Assembly: GCA_017163975.1 (NCBI GenBank)
Contig: JAFFSR010000251.1
Location: 7,502,001-7,566,000, forward strand
DNA: 64,000 nt
Source of the DNA: Anastatus disparis
Lineage: Eukaryota > Arthropoda > Insecta > Hymenoptera > Eupelmidae
Direction of reading: 5' to 3'
Shown here piece after piece: positions 11,609 through 22,087 of the stretch. The first letter of the stretch is position 1, and every line of letters begins with the position of its first letter. Under the pieces are notes generated by a model, which saw nothing but the letters and a program-made list of their open reading frames with translations, was not told the origin of the DNA and ran no database searches. The translations under genes and the position numbers were made by a program.

Positions 11609-11767
11609 TATAAAAAAAGAAAAATGATTGAATAAATGATTACAAAGGACTATTGAGACGAATATACAAAAAGGTTTAACAAAATCTAATTTTGTAATTA
11701 GATTTTGTATATTCGACTCAATAGTCCTTTGTAATCGTTTATTCAATCATTTTTCTTTTTTTTGTAT
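11609..11767. repeat. Hairpin repeat next to piggyBac end
   Basis: Inverted repeat with arms of about 65 bp: AAAAATGATTGAATAAATGA on the left is mirrored by TCATTTATTCAATCATTTTT-like sequence on the right, with a short centre around 11690. MITE-like and immediately adjacent to the piggyBac TTAA. Confidence 0.65.
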
Positions 11768-12267
11768 TTAACCCATTAACGCCGAAGCGCTCGAATTTTT
11801 ATGCGACTTTTCGACGCGATTATTTTGTATGTTATTGGCGTTGAAAAAATTTTATTTTCACATATTTTGACGTAAAATTTAATGCTCTTTCAGAATCCGC
11901 TGGCCAAATTTACCAAACCACAAAAATACCAAAATTTTCGGAAAATTTTTTTTCTCGATTTTTTTTCATAATGTTATCGCTAATAATTTATGCTCAAAAT
12001 ATGCAGAGGGGTGCAGGGAATAGTTGTACTTTAAGACTGTATTTTTTGTTTTAGCGAAAAAAAATTGTATTCATGGAAGATATGATGATTTTTGCGAAAA
12101 AAAAATTTGGAAACCGTATAATCTGCGTTTTTTTCATATTTCTGTTAATTTATTGAATAAATAACTATAAATAATTAAAATTAATGAGATATTGTTGCCT
12201 CTACAATGAATATTGATGTCTTACTGTAGTTTATACATGACAGGAGTAGTTTGGTGATCGTAAATAT

Positions 12268-12345
12268 ACAAAAAAGGGTTAAAATCTGTAAATTTTCATG
12301 TATTACAGGTATTTCTCATTGCCTACTTCAATGCACGTCATTCAA
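12268..12345 (+). repeat. Direct repeat inside piggyBac (left copy)
   Basis: The stretch GTTAAAATCTGTAAATTTTC through TATTTCTCATTGCCTACTTC recurs at 18317-18385 in the same orientation. The two copies lie just inside opposite inverted terminal repeats, so direct orientation is unexpected for simple TIR symmetry. Confidence 0.7.
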
Positions 12346-12486
12346 AATTATACACAGGTACACACACACACACACTTTTGTGCATATTTATGTATACATA
12401 TGGAAAACTGAATTCGAGAATTCCAGTATCTACTCTTTGCGCGACCCAGAGAAAACGACTTGGACGTGGTAGAATTTTTTCTCCTT

Positions 12487-12566
12487 TGGGGTGCTTTTTT
12501 CAAGTGAGTCCCCTTGCCTCTCACTATTCGGGGTGCTTGTTTCGAGTAAGTCCCCTCGCCTCTCAT
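12487..12566 (+). repeat. Two-copy tandem repeat of about 47 bp
   Basis: GGGGTGCTTTTTTCAAGTGA and GGGGTGCTTGTTTCGAGTAA each continue into GTCCCCTNGCCTCTCA. Short tandem duplication just beyond the stop of the piggyBac C-terminal frame. Confidence 0.65.
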
Positions 12567-12573
12567 AAGTAAT

Positions 12574-13545
12574 CTAATGGTTTATTTTGCTGCATGCTCG
12601 ACAAAAATATAAGTTGCAAGTGTGACAAAATATATTTGTTCTTATAGGACACTTGGAACATGGCTTCATTTTGTTGTTATTGGAAATTTTATGAGATGAT
12701 CGGTTTATTTTAGCTTTTTCTATGTAATGTTTTGCTATTGACAGTGCAAATTCTTTCGTCCCAACTTTTTTCGGTTGATCTTTAGTTGCATTGAATAAAA
12801 CTACTGAATTAGTGATGGAAGCTTGTATCAGTTTAATAAAAACAACCCACGTCCATTTTTTTGAACGAATTGATGGAAGGACATTATTACAATGTCCGTC
12901 GTGGATATCTACTCCACGCATGAACTTATTATACAGATGAAATGCATGAGGAAACGGTATTTCAGATTTTGTACGGGTAGTAGAGCTGTATCTTTTTGAC
13001 ATCAAGAGGAGTGTTACTCCTGCTGAACAGGAAGCTATCGAAACTATCTTTGAATTAACTACACTTATATAATTGATACCACTGACTTTATCATGTTTTA
13101 CTGCGAACGTCCCACGTGGAGATTTTTTATCAAGTACATTTTTTTCTTTCACCCTATTTTCTCGAATACTTCCTGTGCTTGGTAATCCTTTTCCCAACGC
13201 AATATTAGGTAAAAACTTGTAAAATAATTATCAAAATACAGATGAAATTGTGTAATACTTTTTGAATTTGTCATTTTTAAAAAAGTTTCTAATAATTTCA
13301 TTACAATGCGTGAGCCCAACAAACATTTTGCAAGTTTACCTTCAGTCGATGAATCCTTTCCACAATATAAATCTAAATTTAGTCAATATCCGTCTGCATT
13401 ACACAAGCCCCAGAATTTTAGTCCGAATCTAATAGGCTTTCCTCGGATAAACTGTTTCAGAGATGTCCTTGCATACGACTTGGCCATCATTTCATCGATT
13501 GAAGGATGCAATAAGGGCATTTACGCTCGGAGAACGCAAAACTGA
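12574..13545 (-). pseudogene. piggyBac transposase, catalytic and C-terminal part
   Basis: Reading the minus strand from 13545 gives PSIDEMMAKS, then KPIRFGLKFWGLCNADGY and LYFDNYFTSFY. After a one-base frame change near 13195 come GSIRENRV and FMRGVDIHDGH. These match the three catalytic Asp regions of piggyBac (in IDEMM, FDNYF and GVDIHD). The C-terminus, KPCSKCPIRTNIFCHTCNLY, is the cysteine-rich zinc finger normal for the family. Upstream coding sequence is cut off at about 13505 by the foldback insertion. With insertion and frameshift the gene is dead. Confidence 0.85.
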
Positions 13546-14219
13546 AGTCACTTGGTAGTAAAAATTTCATTTTCTTCAAATAAATTTCAAAAAATTTGAC
13601 GTTGTAAAACTCATCATGCCGCATCTTTTTTATATTAACAGTTTTTTTATAAAATTTTTATTTTTCAAGAAAAAAATTAAAAACTAGAAAATTTTTTACA
13701 TTAAATTTCAATACTTTTTTAAACTTAAATCGTTGTAATTCGAGTAAATATTAACCGATTACGCTGAAATTTGAAATATATTTTCTAAATATCATAGCGA
13801 AACTTATGATGATTATAAAAAAGGTTAATTCTCAAATTGTTAGTCGCAATTGTTTATTAATTAATACAAATTACAAATTGTGCGTTTATAATGTACTCGA
13901 GAAAAAAGTATCGAAAGAACTTTCAAGTACAAGAAACTTGTAGCGAGAAAGTTTTTGGTTTTTGTATAAAGAAGATTTGTGGAAAGTTTCAAATCGATTG
14001 ATAAATAATTAAAAAAGATATAACGAAATTTACAAGTAGAGCGCATGCGGTCGAGCGCTACAGTTTTCTTATAAGTTAGATTCTCAGTGAATATTACGTC
14101 AACTGAATGACTCTTGGTAATATTATTTGGAAAAAGCAATAATACAAATATAACAATATGATATTTATTAAAAGTAAATAAACATATAAATAAACAAACA
14201 AATAAATACATAAACAAAA

Positions 14220-14264
14220 ATCTGTAATGTAATTATTTAATAATTAAATAATTACATTACAGAT
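14220..14264. repeat. Perfect AT-rich palindrome (left-arm copy)
   Basis: TCTGTAATGTAATTATTTAA followed by its reverse complement, with a stem of over 20 bp and essentially no loop. The equivalent site near 15390-15432 has the same structure. Confidence 0.8.
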
Positions 14265-14743
14265 TTTTGTTTAATACTGATTTTTTGATTCAGATTTTTG
14301 ATTTTTTGATTTGGTTTCAAAGGATTTCTTTTTTATTTTGTCTGTTAAACCTTTTTTTCTTTCGCATTAGTAATATGAGTTTTCTAAAATACAAAATGTC
14401 ATATTTTTAAACAATATAATGTTGGGATTTATATTTATAAAAGTAAACATATATGCGTATGTACGTTCACTTTTAGGAATATTTGGCTACCAGTCTTCTT
14501 TTGTATAACGACTAGACTTGTAAAATTGTTCATTACGAGGAATGAAAATTATTTTATACTTATAATGGAATCAAAAAACGGTCGGAAAAGAACGATGTAT
14601 CATTTCTTGTTCTTTTTCGATCGTTTTTTGATTCCATTATTCCCCATGGTGTACAATTTCACAAGTCTAAACGTTAAACAAAAGAAGACTGGTAGCAAAA
14701 TATTCCTATACGTTAAGACTACAGCACTTGCCTAAATCGTGTA

Positions 14744-14783
<40 letters not shown>

Positions 14784-14784
14784 C
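14744..14784. repeat. (TA)n microsatellite near the foldback centre
   Basis: About 40 bases of alternating TA with a single C interruption, in the loop region between the foldback arms. Confidence 0.85.
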
Positions 14785-14948
14785 GAACAAAATTCATAAT
14801 AATGTTTATATAGAAGAAGAGTGAACGTACACACGCATATATATGTTTACTTTTATAAATATAAATCCCAACATTATATTGTTTAAAAATATGACATTTT
14901 GTATTTTAGAAAACTCATATTACTAATGCGAAAGAAAAAAAGGTTTAA

Positions 14949-15329
14949 GAGGAGGTCACGTATCTCTGTCCTTTTCTAATCAAAGAAATGATTTTTTCAC
15001 AAAAACTAATAACTTTCTCAAAAAATGAAGAGAAAGCCGCATCTTGTATCAAAAAAAGCAATATTTTCTTTGATAAGAAAAAATTAATTTCATTGCTTCG
15101 TTTTCAAGAAAACCTTGAAAAACTAAATTGTCTACCCTAACCTCTATGATTTAAGTTTTTCAAGGTTTTCTTGAAAACGAAGCAATAGAATTAATTCTTT
15201 CTTATCAAAGAAAATATTGCTTTTTTTATTACGAGATGCGGCTTTCTCTTCATTTTTTGCTAAAGTTATTAGTTTCTGTAAAAAACTCAATTCTTTGATT
15301 AGAAAAGGACAGAGATACGTGACCTCCTC
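14949..15329. mobile_element. 381-bp TTAA hairpin MITE inside the foldback right arm
   Basis: Starts GAGGAGGTCACG and ends CGTGACCTCCTC, with about 160-bp mirrored arms, flanked by TTAA at 14945-14948 and 15330-15333. The left arm of the foldback has the uninterrupted sequence with a single TTAA (about 14343-14352: CTGTTAAACC), so the opposite arm is an internal empty site. TTAA duplication suggests mobilisation by a piggyBac-type transposase. A diverged half copy lies at about 16250-16440. Confidence 0.85.
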
Positions 15330-16439
15330 TTAACAGACAAAATAAAAAAGAAATCCTTTGAAACAATCAAAAAATCAGTATTAAACAAAAATCTGTAATG
15401 TAATTATTTAATTATTAAATAATTACATTACAGATTTTTGTTTATGTATTTATTTGTTTGTTTATATGTTTATTTACTTTTAATAAATATCATATTGTTA
15501 TATTTGTATTATTGCTTTTTCCAAATAATATTACCAAGAGTCATTCAGTTGACGTAATATTCACTGAGAATCTAACTTATAAGAAAACTGTAGCGCTCGA
15601 CCGCATGCGCTCTAATTGTAAATGTCGTTATATCTTTTTTAATTATTTATCAATCGATTTGAAACTTTCCACAAATCTTCTTTATACAAAAACCAAAAAC
15701 TTTCTCGCTACAAGTTTCTTGTACTTGAAAGTTCCCTCGATACTTTTTTCTCGAGTACATTATAAACGCACAATTTGTAATTTGTATTAATTAATAAACA
15801 ATTGCGACTAACAATTTGAGAATTAACATTTTTTATAATCATCATAAGTTTCGCTATGATATTTAAAAAATATATTTCAAATTTCAGCGTAATCGGTTAA
15901 TATTTACTCGAATTACAACGATTTAAGTTTAAAAAAGTATTAAAATTTAATGTAAAAAATTTTCTTGTTTTTAATTTTTTTCTTGAAAAATAAAAATTTT
16001 ATAAAAAACTGTTAATATAAAAAGATGCGGCATGATGAGTTTTACAACGTCAAATTTTTTGAAATTTATTTGAAGAAAATTTAATTTTTACTACCAAGTG
16101 ACTTCAGTTTTGCGCGCTCCGAGCGTAAATGCCCTTATTGCATCCGGGCCTTCAATTGATAATGCGGTTTTCCAGAAACCATATAATTGTATATTTTTTT
16201 AGGATAAATAAGGATCTTTCGACCACGATAAAATCAGTTCTTTATCATCGAATAATATATTCCTTTTTTCAACACGGGATGCGGTTTTCTCTTTTGTTTG
16301 TCAAAATTGATAGTTTAAAAAAAATCAATCCTTTGATTACAAAAGAACAGATAGTACGACTTATTTTTAACAGTTGTAGAAATCCATCAAGTAATATTCC
16401 ATCGTTACATACATTAATTTTCTATGAAAGTTTTTTTTA

Positions 16440-17400
16440 TGTTCCGTAAAAGATTACGTGAAAGCTTTTATTAATCTCTTTTGGAAAATTTCTGAAGGGT
16501 TCTGGCGAAAGCTTACTAATGAAACTTTCGGGCAGCTTGCAGTTATCTTTCATGAAAGATTGTATTAAACGTTAGCGGAATATTCTATGAAAGATGACAG
16601 GAATCTTTATGTATTAAATTATGTATACAGTAATCTTTCTTACTATCTTACACGTAACCTTTCTGAATACATTCATGGAAGATTTGCTGAAAGGTTACTG
16701 TAAGATTGTAAAAATATTTCAAGGAATCTTGCACGTAATTATTTAGTAACCTTTTCTCTAGATTACATTTAGCTAACTGTAAACTTTCATGAAATCTTTC
16801 AGTGGAGTCTTCCTTTAAGGCTTTCTAGAAAGCTTACATTTACGGTGGTGAAAATTCTTTTTGTAATCTTCCATCTATATTTACATTAATCTTTCATTAA
16901 ATCTTCCATTTATGTTTCATGAAAGATTACGTGAAAGCTTTGATTAATTTTTTTTTTAAAGATTTAGGAAAGCTTCTGGCGAAAGCTTACAAATGAATCT
17001 TTCGGGAAGCTTGCAGTTATCTTTCATGAAAGATTGTATTAAACGTTAGCGGAATATTCTATGAAAGATGACACGAATCTTTTCAGTAAGCTTCCTGTAA
17101 GCTTTCATGATTACCTAACCGATGAATCTTTCGGAAAGCTTACAGTAATCTTTCTCATTATCTTACATGTAACTTTTCTGGATCCATTCATGGAAGCTTG
17201 GCTGAAAGGTTGCTATAAGATTTTTAAAAGATTTTGTGAAATATTTCACGTGAGCTTTCATTAGCCATTTATTCATGCTTACGTTTAGCTTACTTTTAGA
17301 TTACGTAAAATATTGAAATGCAATATTAATGAAAGATTCAGTAAGCTTACAGAAAGGCTAATGGAAGCTGTCGCTGGAATATCACGTGAAAGTTTCATGG
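16440..17400. repeat. Satellite-like array of GAAAGATT/AATCTTTC words
   Basis: Dense repeats of ATCTTTCATGAAAGATT-like palindromic words. A segment of about 180 bp at 16440-16620 recurs at about 16915-17090. This splits the piggyBac transposase N-terminus from its catalytic part. Probably a repeat-rich MITE; boundaries uncertain. Confidence 0.6.
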
Positions 17401-17403
17401 GAA

Positions 17404-17915
17404 GCTTGGAAGCTTTCGTGCTATGTGGGTAGTCTCTTTGAGACTTTCTTTTATTGATGGCACTCAAAATAATTATACCAATAAACGTATTCAAATCCTC
17501 AAGTTTCAAACAGAATCCGTTTTCTTTGATAGCCTCGATGATATGATATTTCATATCGTCAGAAAAGAAATTTTCAAATAGTTTCACAGGCTCAGAATAT
17601 TGAATAGTTTTTTTCTCTGATTCTTTCAACAATAACGAATCTTCAACAGTATCTGAATGACATTTTTCACCATCGATCCAGTTATAAACAGAATCTTTTT
17701 CTAATTTATCATGATTATCAGAATAATTTTGAAATGCTCTTTTATATGTGATCTTTGATAGTTCTTCATTGTCTTCAGAATCAGAACCTGAATCGTCAGA
17801 ACCAGAATCATTTGGATTCGGTATCCCAATAACGACATCGAAATCGGCATTTGATGTATCGATTTCATATTTTCCGTGTGGAGATGTTCTTGCTCTCTTA
17901 CGTGATATGATAGAA
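17404..17915 (-). pseudogene. piggyBac transposase, N-terminal part
   Basis: The minus strand encodes an acidic leader (DSGSDDSGSDSEDNEELSK) followed by PVKLFENFFSDDMKYHIIEA and LEDLNTFIGIIILSAINKRK. This is the usual piggyBac start: an acidic N-terminus, then the dimerisation-domain motif F...F...GI.I...NK. The frame is lost near 17400 where the repeat array begins, and the exact start codon is unclear. Confidence 0.75.
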
Positions 17916-18316
17916 ACTCGTAAAAACGATGAAAATAGAAAAATTGATGTTCAAGCTTTCTTCAATCTTTACTCATTTTCAAATGACACAGTAAAACATT
18001 AATGAATCAATGATAACATGAAATTTTTTTGTAACGTTTCATATAAAAAAGCAACGAATTTCATTTATTTAAGATAACAAAGTAGTAAAAAAAATATTCT
18101 TTTTTAGTATGTTGCACTTTAGACGAAGAAAAACAATCAAAATCAAAATATAAATTTTTGCTGAATCAATTACAAGTTTCACGGCCATGAATATTTTATA
18201 AACGAATAAATCCCACTGAACATGTATAAACGTTAATTTTTACATTTCTATAAAGTATTTATGCATAGATTTATATGTATATATGTAAATAAATGTATAA
18301 ACATTTGTACAAAAAA

Positions 18317-18385
18317 TGGTTAAAATCTATAAATTTTCATATATTACAGGTATTTCTCATTGCCTATTTCAACGCACGTCGCAAG
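18317..18385 (+). repeat. Direct repeat inside piggyBac (right copy)
   Basis: Same-orientation partner of 12268-12345, close to the right terminal repeat. Confidence 0.7.
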
Positions 18386-19059
18386 TTTTTTGTAGATTTT
18401 TAATATATATATATATATATATTATTAGCGATAACATTCTGAAAAAAATTTAAAAAAAAAATGTTCCGAAAATTTTGGTATTTTTTGTGCAAAAATCGGT
18501 CATAACTTTTTGCCAATTAATCTAATCAAAATTTGGCCAATAGATTCTAAAAGAGCATTAAATTTTACGTCAAAATATGTGAAAATAAAATTTTTTCAAC
18601 GCCAATAATATACAAAATAATCGCGTCGAAAAGTCGCATAAAAATTCGAGCGCTTCGGCGTTAATGGATTAAGATTAGAAAAAATTTGTAACTATATTTT
18701 TGTTGAAAACTTACTTAATATCTTGTGCAACTTTTTAAATAATCCTGCGTAAACTATGATAAAAAATTTCAATGATTAATTTCTATTTTTATCAAAAATA
18801 TAAAAGGAAATAATTTAAAAAAATTATTTTATGGGTGATACCAAATTGTTATATTGTCTTTCAATTTTATTTCTTTTTGGTTTAGATTTCGACTTTCATT
18901 CGTGCTTTGAAAAATCGGAAGCTTTTGGGCTAAATAAAAGACTGTTTTATTCATGTAAGAGATTAACAATAAACTAAATAAGAGAATATCACAACTCCGG
19001 ATTACCAATTTCGTTAAAGCTATGAAAAAAATTCGATGCTAGGCAGCTCAAGGTCCGTC

Positions 19060-19375
19060 TTACCTAAAAAATTCAAATATCATTTAAAGCTCGAGAAAAG
19101 TGCTTTTATTTAAACTTCCTTATTTCATAAGATACCCATTCGTTTTAAAGTTATCAATAATCAAAACTGAAGATTAGAAATGTATTGATTGTATATTTTA
19201 TAGCCTATATAATTATTGTCAATTTTAATGCATTTTCAATCTTCAGTTCTGATTGTTCATAACATTAAAACGAATTGATATTTTTTAACGTTACAAAGCT
19301 TAAATTGTAGCATTCTATTTGAGCTTTTTGTGATATTAAGGTTGGTTAGGTAAGGCAAATACGTGCTTGTTAATA
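19060..19375. repeat. Palindromic module of about 315 bp (best example)
   Basis: TTACCTAAAAAATTCAAATA...CAAAACTGAAGATT on the left mirrors AATCTTCAGTTCTGATTG...GGTTGGTTAGGTAAGG on the right. Related modules: about 20180-20400, 25440-25765, 26990-27280, 27540-27760 and 28640-28860. Confidence 0.7.
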
Positions 19376-19643
19376 GTCTTTTAAAAATATTAATATTAAA
19401 TTGTATTTAAAAATTATTGCTATTCTACTGGCAGGCGCCGAATCTATCGAGCTTTGGTATCTTTAACACGAGCTTTTTTCATATTATTATATAAAAAAGT
19501 ATCATACAGTTTTGACAAAATTATTAAATCTTTTTTACGAGCCTTTCCTATTTAGAAAGATGGTCTTTTATATAGCCCGAAAGCTTTCGATTTTTTCTAG
19601 CACAAACAGTATTTAAAATTCTATCTTGAAAAGAAAGATTCCA

Positions 19644-19805
19644 ATGGTTGCATTATCAGCTTTTTATTTCTTTATTTTAACAAAAGCATCGTGTCTGCCA
19701 TCTCAAAAGACATTTTTACGACCTTCTTCAGGTAGAAATCAAATCATTCTGACTGCTGTCGCCATTCTGGTAGCTGGATATACTTTTCATATGGTTGAAA
19801 TTTGA
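19644..19805 (+). CDS. Small two-helix membrane ORF in transposon arm
   Basis: 53 codons from ATG to TGA. The product has two hydrophobic stretches, VALSAFYFFILT at residues 2-13 and IILTAVAILVAGYTF at about 34-48, separated by a polar PSQKTFLRPSSGRN linker. The inverted copy in the right arm (28330-28170, minus) encodes a similar protein but lacks the ATG and has a stop after GRN; a third copy near 26460-26630 is degenerate. No homologue recognised. It could be an accessory gene of the transposon or a chance frame. Confidence 0.3.
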   Translation: MVALSAFYFFILTKASCLPSQKTFLRPSSGRNQIILTAVAILVAGYTFHMVEI

Positions 19806-20439
19806 AAAAGACTACAGAGATTGTCTTTGACACGGCTGAAACGATGTTTGTAAAAAAAGAAAAATAAACCCGATAGCCTTTAAATAAACATAATAATTGC
19901 CTTTCTTTTGATGAACAAATTTTAATTTGATTAATTAAAAATCAAAAGCTTTTGAGTTGCATAAAAGAACATCTTTATTAAATGTACAATTTATATATTT
20001 AGAATTGGAAAGAATCTAAATAGGAGAGTATCTCAACTCCGATTTACGAATTTAATTGAAACCATAAAGTATTTTCTGATATGAAACTATGAGAAAAGTT
20101 TGATAGCATTCAATGCTATGTAGTATAATAGCAATAATTTTTCGAATACAATACAAATTATACTTTTCCGTCTTACTAAACTAACTCAAATATCATTTAA
20201 AGCTTTAGAAACTAATTTTATTTAATCCTAGATATTTCATAAGATATCTATTTGTCCTGAAGTTATCAATATTCAAAATTGAAGATTCGAAATGTATTGA
20301 TTATATATTTTATATCCTATTTAATTACTTTTAATTTTAATGCATTTACAATCTTCAGTTTTGATTGTTCAGAATGAATTGATATTTTGTGATGTTAAAT
20401 CCATGAAATTTGCATTATAAATAAACGATTCAAAAATTT

Positions 20440-20650
20440 TTTCCCAACGCGGAGAACAAAAATCGATTTTCGTTGGCTGTTTTGCGTGAGCAAAACAGCT
20501 AATGAAAATCGAATTCCGTTCACCTTGTTGGAAAAAATTCTATACTCGACTCGCGGCCAAATAGGTCCCCACTCGTCTTCTTTGTCACTCTCGCGACGCT
20601 CGAGTGACAAAGGATTCGTGGGAATGACCTATTTTGCTCGCTTGTTGAGT
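20440..20650. repeat. Compound hairpin, MITE-like
   Basis: Two stems: GATTTTCGTTGGCTGTTTTGC with its mirror at about 20468-20508, and CTTTGTCACTC with GAGTGACAAAG at about 20579-20612. The latter lies within longer partial pairing (ATAGGTCCCCACTCGTC against its mirror). GC content is locally elevated. Confidence 0.65.
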
Positions 20651-22087
20651 AATCTACTATTATATCTTTTAATTAAAAAAATCATCTTAATCTACAAAGA
20701 AATTATTTTCTTAAACAAAATATTTTATGCCATCCAGCAAATACTTAATTGGGCAAGTTTTTTAAATTAAATATAACTAATATTTTAACGAAATAAAATC
20801 ACTTGATTAAATTATACTCAGATAAAATCATTGATTGGGCTCAAAGATATATTTTTTTGCAGTAGTAGGAAAAATATTCTTATTTTTATAGCCTTTTATC
20901 TTGAAATCTACAACATTAAGTGTGCATTGAAAAATATTATTGCCAATTTAATAAATTGCTACCAAGGGTAATAATTCATTATTTTTAAAATTTTCAATTG
21001 AAATTAATAAATACTAAATTATTTATTTATTCATTAATTTCGAACAAATATTTTATCAAAACTTTTTTATAAATCCAATGAAAATTCTTTTTTACATTGT
21101 AAAATATTACATTTTTTTAATCGTTTATTTATAATCCGAGTTTATTGATTTATGAAATGATCAATGATTTAAAAAAAATTTAATGATAAAAAAGTTTTTC
21201 TGTAAAAGGGCAAAAGAAATTACAACTATGTTTATTTACTATTTTTTCTAATACTGTTACTATTATTATTAATTTATAAAGATGTTATTAACAATATTCA
21301 ACATTTTATTAATCTTTAATGAAAGTAGTTTTATTAAGAACTTTTAAAATATTTACATATATTTTCAAATAAAGCATAGAATTAACAATTATTATTTATT
21401 TCTATTTATTTTTCTTGAAGATTATTAAATCATAATTAATACAACACTTAATTGCTACAAAAAGTAATATTGTAAATTTTATAAGGATTGTCAATTAAGA
21501 ATTTAGCATCATCAGGATTTAAATATCTCGTTTTTTGTTTTCGACGTGAACTTGCGCTCGCATGTCGATGCTCTATCTATGCTTAACCCTATCTGTCATT
21601 AACTCAGTTGATTATTAATCAATCTTTTATAAGACATATTATATTTTTCTTGGATTATCACGTAATATTATTGAAAAAAAAAAACCTAAAAAAAATTTTA
21701 GACACTGCCGATAAAGAAAGGTGGGAAAAATCAACATTATTTGGTAAGTAATTCATCTAGTTAGAATTTTCTGTGATTTATTTATTTATATGAACTCTAC
21801 TCGTTATTTCTATAAAAGTTATCAGAAATTATAATGAGGAATTAAATTTATAATATTAAAATTGAAGTTAAAATTAATAAATACGATTATATTCTTATTT
21901 ATAGATTGGATAATTCTTGTAATTACAAATTGTAAATATTGATTCTTATTCGTTTAAAAAAAAATGATTGGGTTAAATATGATAAGAGTTGATTGAAGTC
22001 TTCCATTTAATAATACATGGTTTAATGAAATTAAACATCTATGATTAATTTAACATCTATGATTCATACGACATAATTCGGTGGAAA
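20651..22087. other. AT-rich stretch upstream of the transposase
   Basis: No clear gene. A possible short exon at about 21701-21742 (acceptor TTTTAG, donor TTTG|GTAAGT) could belong to the transposase transcript. A small inverted repeat around the word CAGAGGTC lies at about 22340-22475. Confidence 0.35.

Larger units (their letters stand above)
13505..16149. mobile_element. 2.6-kb foldback element inserted in piggyBac transposase
   Basis: The left arm, starting GATGCAATAAGGGCATTTAC, is mirrored by the right arm ending near 16149; the arms share more than 900 bp with high identity. Nearly identical open frames at 13861-14217 (minus) and 15458-15790 (plus) exist only because the arms are copies. 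Additional shorter palindromes lie at 14220-14264 and about 15390-15432. A TTAA-bounded hairpin is present only in the right arm. No transposase inside. Confidence 0.75.
11772..18668 (-). mobile_element. piggyBac-like transposon, broken and invaded
   Basis: Flanked by TTAA at 11768-11771 and 18669-18672, the piggyBac target. Termini are CCCATTAACGCCGAAGCGCT on the left and its mirror ending AATGGA on the right, with about 230 bp of inverted similarity (11772-12000 and 18425-18668). It holds N-terminal (17404-17915) and C-terminal (12574-13545) parts of a minus-strand piggyBac transposase. These are separated by a foldback (about 13505-16149), a further hairpin relic (16150-16440) and a satellite-like patch (16440-17400). 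Confidence 0.85.

Noticed and set aside
12348..12572. Short open frames on both strands
   Set aside because: They arise from a CA microsatellite and a two-copy tandem repeat downstream of the piggyBac stop.
13861..14217. 118-codon open frame and its mirror at 15458-15790
   Set aside because: Present only because the foldback arms are copies; composition is AT-driven and no domain is recognisable.
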